Positions 6,101 to 6,622 of a stretch of DNA of 6,622 nucleotides are shown piece by piece. The stretch covers positions 1 to 6,622 of the forward strand of contig JAJWOJ010000115.1 in assembly GCA_021635425.1 (NCBI GenBank), given 5' to 3'. Both the position numbers and the translations under genes were made by a program. The notes beneath the pieces were generated by a model. The model searched no databases. It was not told where the DNA came from and was given only the letters and a program-made list of their open reading frames with translations. The number at the start of each line of letters is the position of its first letter. Within the stretch, counting starts at the first letter, position 1. The stretch is from Clostridiales bacterium. Its GTDB lineage: Bacteria; Bacillota; Clostridia; Christensenellales; Borkfalkiaceae.

Positions 6101-6622
6101 TCGTTAAACAGGTTGCGGAAGTAGTCTTCAACGAAAGAAGCCTTAAAGAATATCTTGCAGACCTTAAGAATGACAAGGTTAATAAGATAATAGAGAAAGA
6201 CGCGCTTCAGAAGCTCATAACGTCTAAGATAGTAGAGGTAGTGGCAAAAGTCTTCGAGAAGATCGGCGAAAAGGACTATGCAGGCATCATAACCTACTAT
6301 TTCGATGAAACCTCTGTCGGCGAGTTTGCACAGATCTTCATGGACGGCTTGAAGAAAGACGGCGACGTATGGGCGAACGACGGAAAGACTGTTAAGCTTA
6401 TCCTCAGCGACGTCCTCGACGTAAACGTAGACAACATCGTTGAAATCGTCAAAGCGTTTAAGTACATAAAAGACGGCATTAACAAGACTGCTGAAACTAT
6501 CCTTAAACGTACGTTCCAGGCATACATTAAAGACTTCGGATATGATCTTTCGAAGAAGGACGCATTCGCAGGAATAAGAGACGTAGTAGTAAGCGAATTC
6601 GTAGCGGCAATGCTCGAAAACG
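130..6622 (+). CDS. Giant repetitive membrane-anchored protein of unknown function, 3' end beyond the window
   Basis: One uninterrupted frame of 2,164 codons runs from ATG 130 to the window edge. There is no stop, so the protein is C-terminally incomplete here. The start is chosen because AGGAG at 117-121 sits 8 bases upstream; an in-frame ATG at 97 has no such site. Domain order: basic MSKLFKR, a hydrophobic segment at residues 8-34, an acidic region at 36-188, eight short tandem elements at 189-685, then two copies of a nine-element block at 686-1402 and 1403-2089, and a further partial module from 2090. The repeats carry Gly-Asp anchors, Val-Trp turns and LILSD boxes. Cysteine is rare. No catalytic motif, LPXTG, dockerin or SLH signature is visible, although such anchors would normally lie in the unseen C-terminus. 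The likely location is tethered to the outer face of the cytoplasmic membrane. Existence of the gene is near certain. Function is unknown; surface adhesin, structural scaffold or envelope-spanning protein are guesses only. No neighbouring gene is visible to help. Confidence 0.95.
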   Translation, partial: MSKLFKRLMCLLLGIVIGISATVGSIATSVYYLYGNVTVTDILPDDKDRLKDMLGDLGNYSAEDIVALFSKAIKAPENYTIADLERDYGLNLVDLINQIAGKNIIDTDDPDNKPYIDDLKSISLFALLSGQTDFKAFLSDVPLGAVLSFIPAGTILDKEQREKLRKYSVGSLLAADENTDLPVALSALSDLTVGGVFTNMFEKDGDEYRAKEGQSQALNLVANIKLGGLLSPLTGKTTFGDELVGGGLSSIGVLTLGDLYRKIGGENSEELAGRLDGFLTDADGNPVKIRDLFAKDISDGNDHYRFVLDKLLDSIKLGTFIGFSRKDGKWVATDGTGNDTEVTGLLSFLADINITDLYHALTDSGSTSDRIHRIILVFGDLTVGHVFETLGCKRDESGKWIKSDGTEFKSKLAEKLLDFSVRDIFGDEDQELTGTQVRLNIIGAVSELCGDMTLGEGIGELFGIESAREGENVVYTKDGTRVNPALGRLFDIKLRDIVNAFGGEKIDLSEVKGVFETAVAGVYLGDMLGGEKVDGVWYKGGEKVSDALSLIYEISFNGVFSLLNELNSDNFSYSEIIRGFMPETALGDIFAIFSGIKKTGVGDDAYFVNADGTPLPKGINSFLTIRLWQYASAFDPNGRYDLNADLSDVRLGDVVSLVWKDLRDDCVRGEYENVWGTVKDNGNLPLILSDVFNIDIASIINVATAKETINAEICKLLNAFTDSDNHTLGMYLDDLLKGDESESIIKKNVGVYGMLNIKIAELVSVILKEKTGLSANPDGSITKLKAESLLPSNYKDLLIYVFDNITDKVLIGDFLRNSDGSGYTYKVNTEGKLVWYDKDGKVCPVETSEVLSLPSTYIFFLIGGAVGFITGSEEFMNGLNSYQIGVILEPLYNSAFVDYDSKMTSVKNPDGDDYIYTARGVYELIATKLANKTFKGFYDELKADALKVLFDRELGDYLFDTFSLILGLGDYAGIHGFASDNKDKDLFVDKYKSEKVAATAILNFNVYEFIKANDKKTYLKEAFKDITFGDVLELTNLVVGKETSYNGRTIKAYSVPGNANVRTVDEGGADSNTTDKPIGYGWSGLLNTNIVNFVKALSDHKPFLEIINGGDEGDIVDVNFEVRDYIALLRVFGVEYNDEFDYEPANRLLDINVKTFLTTLLDKEKSNEEKIEYVVNIFGDLTVYDFIEFNDTLKNTDLLILKDHIYPIVVSEFIIELIEAKGTDAKLSVIKKYFGEISVGDIINIIDRTFTYLNQRRSVRRGAIAVYAAPNINKVWVRGETKLKLILSDIFNVTIGNIFDIVEAAKSGVIEAIGTAAEIMFPRICEVYLNDFGIEVSSDSIFKNVKIAELGKLIREILNDPKTALKKYFGEAALGEFVNAFYSDFGRDEHSKVWGIGGKSLFLILSDLLDITVNNIIDTIDIFTKETVAKGVCEVLNIITKKDAHTLGAYLDDLLKGDNSESVIKQNVGLNGITNIRIAELVAVILKEKTGIEADKGGTLDKFGVVNSLPEDFRDLIVYICNITDKVLIGDYLRKSDNSGYTYTEDADGKKTWKNASGEACTEILNEILSLPTTYPFVIIGGIAYVISDPNGALEMLKPYKVGVILEPVYNAAFGGIDSSKMSHLGDEKTGVYTIAGVYKAFLEELANKTFGEVIDDIKADSQCVVKYLIDRELGDLVYDLLTKIVKFGDKIGIEGLASDNKTAKGYVSKKNAISAILNFNIYKLIKAEDKVGYLKEAFANVTLGDLAEIYDKITKEEAVYNGRKVNEYKLGGKTFGLGVSGLLSTEIVGLIDAFTKKEGKLLDRIEEAVDIDFMIGDYLTVMDVLGISYNGTAWIKKGKEVYAPLNNVLKVNVKEFVNTLTGNKSAEEKRDYIIRIFDKLTVKDFVSISDNLANLDKILLQKHVYPIVVADVIIDFITETDKLGVAKKYFGEITIGSIANLAINVTEDGGVWSDGKGEMKLIVTDVFNITVNDILGIIETIKNGGDLEAIVKQVAEVVFNERSLKEYLADLKNDKVNKIIEKDALQKLITSKIVEVVAKVFEKIGEKDYAGIITYYFDETSVGEFAQIFMDGLKKDGDVWANDGKTVKLILSDVLDVNVDNIVEIVKAFKYIKDGINKTAETILKRTFQAYIKDFGYDLSKKDAFAGIRDVVVSEFVAAMLEN
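151..231 (+). other. N-terminal hydrophobic membrane/export segment of the giant protein
   Basis: Residues 8-34 are almost entirely hydrophobic or small, follow a basic N-terminus (K3, K6, R7), and include a G14-x3-G18 pattern. The stretch ends in an aromatic YYLYG cluster, typical of a membrane interface. This fits a signal anchor with the rest of the protein outside. Cleavage is possible but weakly supported: A27-T-S29 loosely meets the -3/-1 rule. Cys10 is not in a lipobox context (it is preceded by R-L-M and lies too close to the start), so a lipoprotein is unlikely. Confidence 0.8.
694..2184 (+). repeat. Array of eight short tandem protein elements (residues 189-685)
   Basis: Eight elements share the pattern hydrophobic-x-(Val/Leu)-Gly, often followed by Asp or Glu. 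About 15-30 residues later comes a Trp/Tyr-x(2-4)-Asp-Gly turn, then an amphipathic run ending in an Ile/Leu-x-Asp-like helix start. Anchor glycines are at residues 194, 257, 318, 384, 455, 525, 587 and 652, giving spacings of 63, 61, 66, 71, 70, 62 and 65. Good examples are LTVGHVFETLG with GKWIKSDGTEF (from 1270) and YLGDMLGG with GVWYKGGEKVS (from 1696). A degenerate ninth element may precede the array (VPLGAVL near 550). Sequence identity between elements is low, so this is an old array and is detectable mainly by its rhythm. Confidence 0.7.
2689..2745 (+). other. Internal hydrophobic segment, block copy 1 (residues 854-872)
   Basis: The stretch PSTYIFFLIGGAVGFITGS is strongly hydrophobic with a central Gly-Gly and is the most membrane-like part of the protein after the N-terminus. 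The same position in copy 2 has an equivalent. At about 17 hydrophobic residues it is marginal for a transmembrane helix and could be a buried core helix instead. Confidence 0.5.
3982..4335 (+). repeat. LILSD spacer module inside block copy 1 (118 aa)
   Basis: This sub-module starts at an internal LILSD box and continues with IFNVTIGNIFDIVEAAKSG, then a helical stretch with YLNDFG, an ALGEF anchor and a VWGIGG turn. It explains the long 135-residue gap between the last two anchors of block 1. A counterpart of 128 residues sits at 6013-6396, and a third start with the same layout is at 6397. Confidence 0.65.
4843..4899 (+). other. Internal hydrophobic segment, block copy 2 (residues 1572-1590)
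   Basis: PTTYPFVIIGGIAYVISDP lies 718 residues after its counterpart in copy 1 and keeps the leading Pro-x-Thr-Tyr, the central Gly-Gly and the hydrophobic character. The inner proline and the flanking Ser-Asp-Pro make a full membrane span less likely than in copy 1. Conservation argues for a structural role within the repeat. Confidence 0.45.
6013..6396 (+). repeat. LILSD-type spacer module inside block copy 2 (128 aa)
   Basis: The module opens with LIVTDVFNITVNDILGIIET, equivalent to the internal LILSD box of copy 1. It continues through a Lys/Glu-rich helical stretch to the SVGEF anchor and a DVWANDG turn. The gap between flanking anchors is 127 residues here against 135 in copy 1. The middle is more diverged and more charged than in copy 1. 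Confidence 0.65.
6397..6622 (+). repeat. Third LILSD module, truncated by the window edge
   Basis: It begins LILSDVLDVNVDNIVEIVKA and continues to a YIKDFG stretch before the window ends after 75 residues. Its order matches the spacer module at 3982 (LILSDIFNVTIG through YLNDFG) better than the start of a new large block, because no TLGxYLDDLLKG follows where a new block would need it (about 6530-6560). The array may therefore not continue with simple block duplication. Confidence 0.6.

Larger units (their letters stand above)
4336..6396 (+). repeat. Large block repeat, copy 2 (residues 1403-2089, 687 aa)
   Basis: This is a colinear copy of the preceding block. Its nine anchors fall at residues 1448, 1530, 1603, 1675, 1745, 1817, 1884, 1937 and 2064. 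Landmarks are TLGAYLDDLLKG, LIGDYLRKSDNSGYTY, PTTYPFVIIGG, GVILEPVYN, DRELGDL, ASDNK, AILNFN, VSGLL, VYPIVV and KYFGEITIG. In the best-conserved stretch (2305-2445 against 4462-4602) I count 37 identical residues of 47. Elsewhere similarity is lower. At the DNA level only short runs are identical, so this is not a very recent duplication and is not an assembly artefact. Confidence 0.85.

Noticed and set aside
2185..6396. Large block repeat as an assembly duplication
   Set aside because: Copies differ throughout at protein and DNA level, with only short identical runs, different lengths and specific insertions; this is genuine old duplication.

Overview
The window is almost entirely one very large protein-coding gene. 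It is read on the + strand from an ATG at 130 and is still open at the last base: 2,164 complete codons with no in-frame stop. I translated it codon by codon. Only the first 129 bases are non-coding. They hold an AT-only palindrome with a perfect TATAAT inside it, a possible small stem-loop, and a clear AGGAG ribosome binding site 8 bases before the start. The C-terminus lies beyond the window, so any anchoring or catalytic domain there cannot be seen.

The organism is a bacterium using the standard code. Moderate G+C, frequent ATA and AGA codons, a strong purine-rich Shine-Dalgarno and the type of giant N-terminally anchored protein together suggest a gut-type Clostridia (Bacillota), possibly a Christensenellales-like lineage. 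This is recall-based inference without a database check. No marker gene is present to fix the taxonomy.

Layout of the protein: residues 1-7 are short and basic; residues 8-34 form one hydrophobic membrane or export segment; residues 36-188 are an acidic region just outside the membrane. From residue about 189 to the end of the window everything is built from one recurring element, whose anchor is a glycine in a hydrophobic-x-hydrophobic-Gly-Asp/Glu context. Residues 189-685 are eight tandem elements with anchor spacing of 61-71 residues. Residues 686-1402 and 1403-2089 are two copies of a higher-order block of nine elements (717 and 687 residues). A further module starts at residue 2090 and runs off the end.

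The most notable result is this hierarchy. A short element of about 60-85 residues is arrayed, and a nine-element string of it has then been duplicated as a block, keeping the length of each element position by position. I recognise no named domain family, so function is unassigned. The best-supported picture is a giant, repetitive, membrane-tethered extracytoplasmic protein. Long antisense reading frames opposite the gene are codon-usage shadows.
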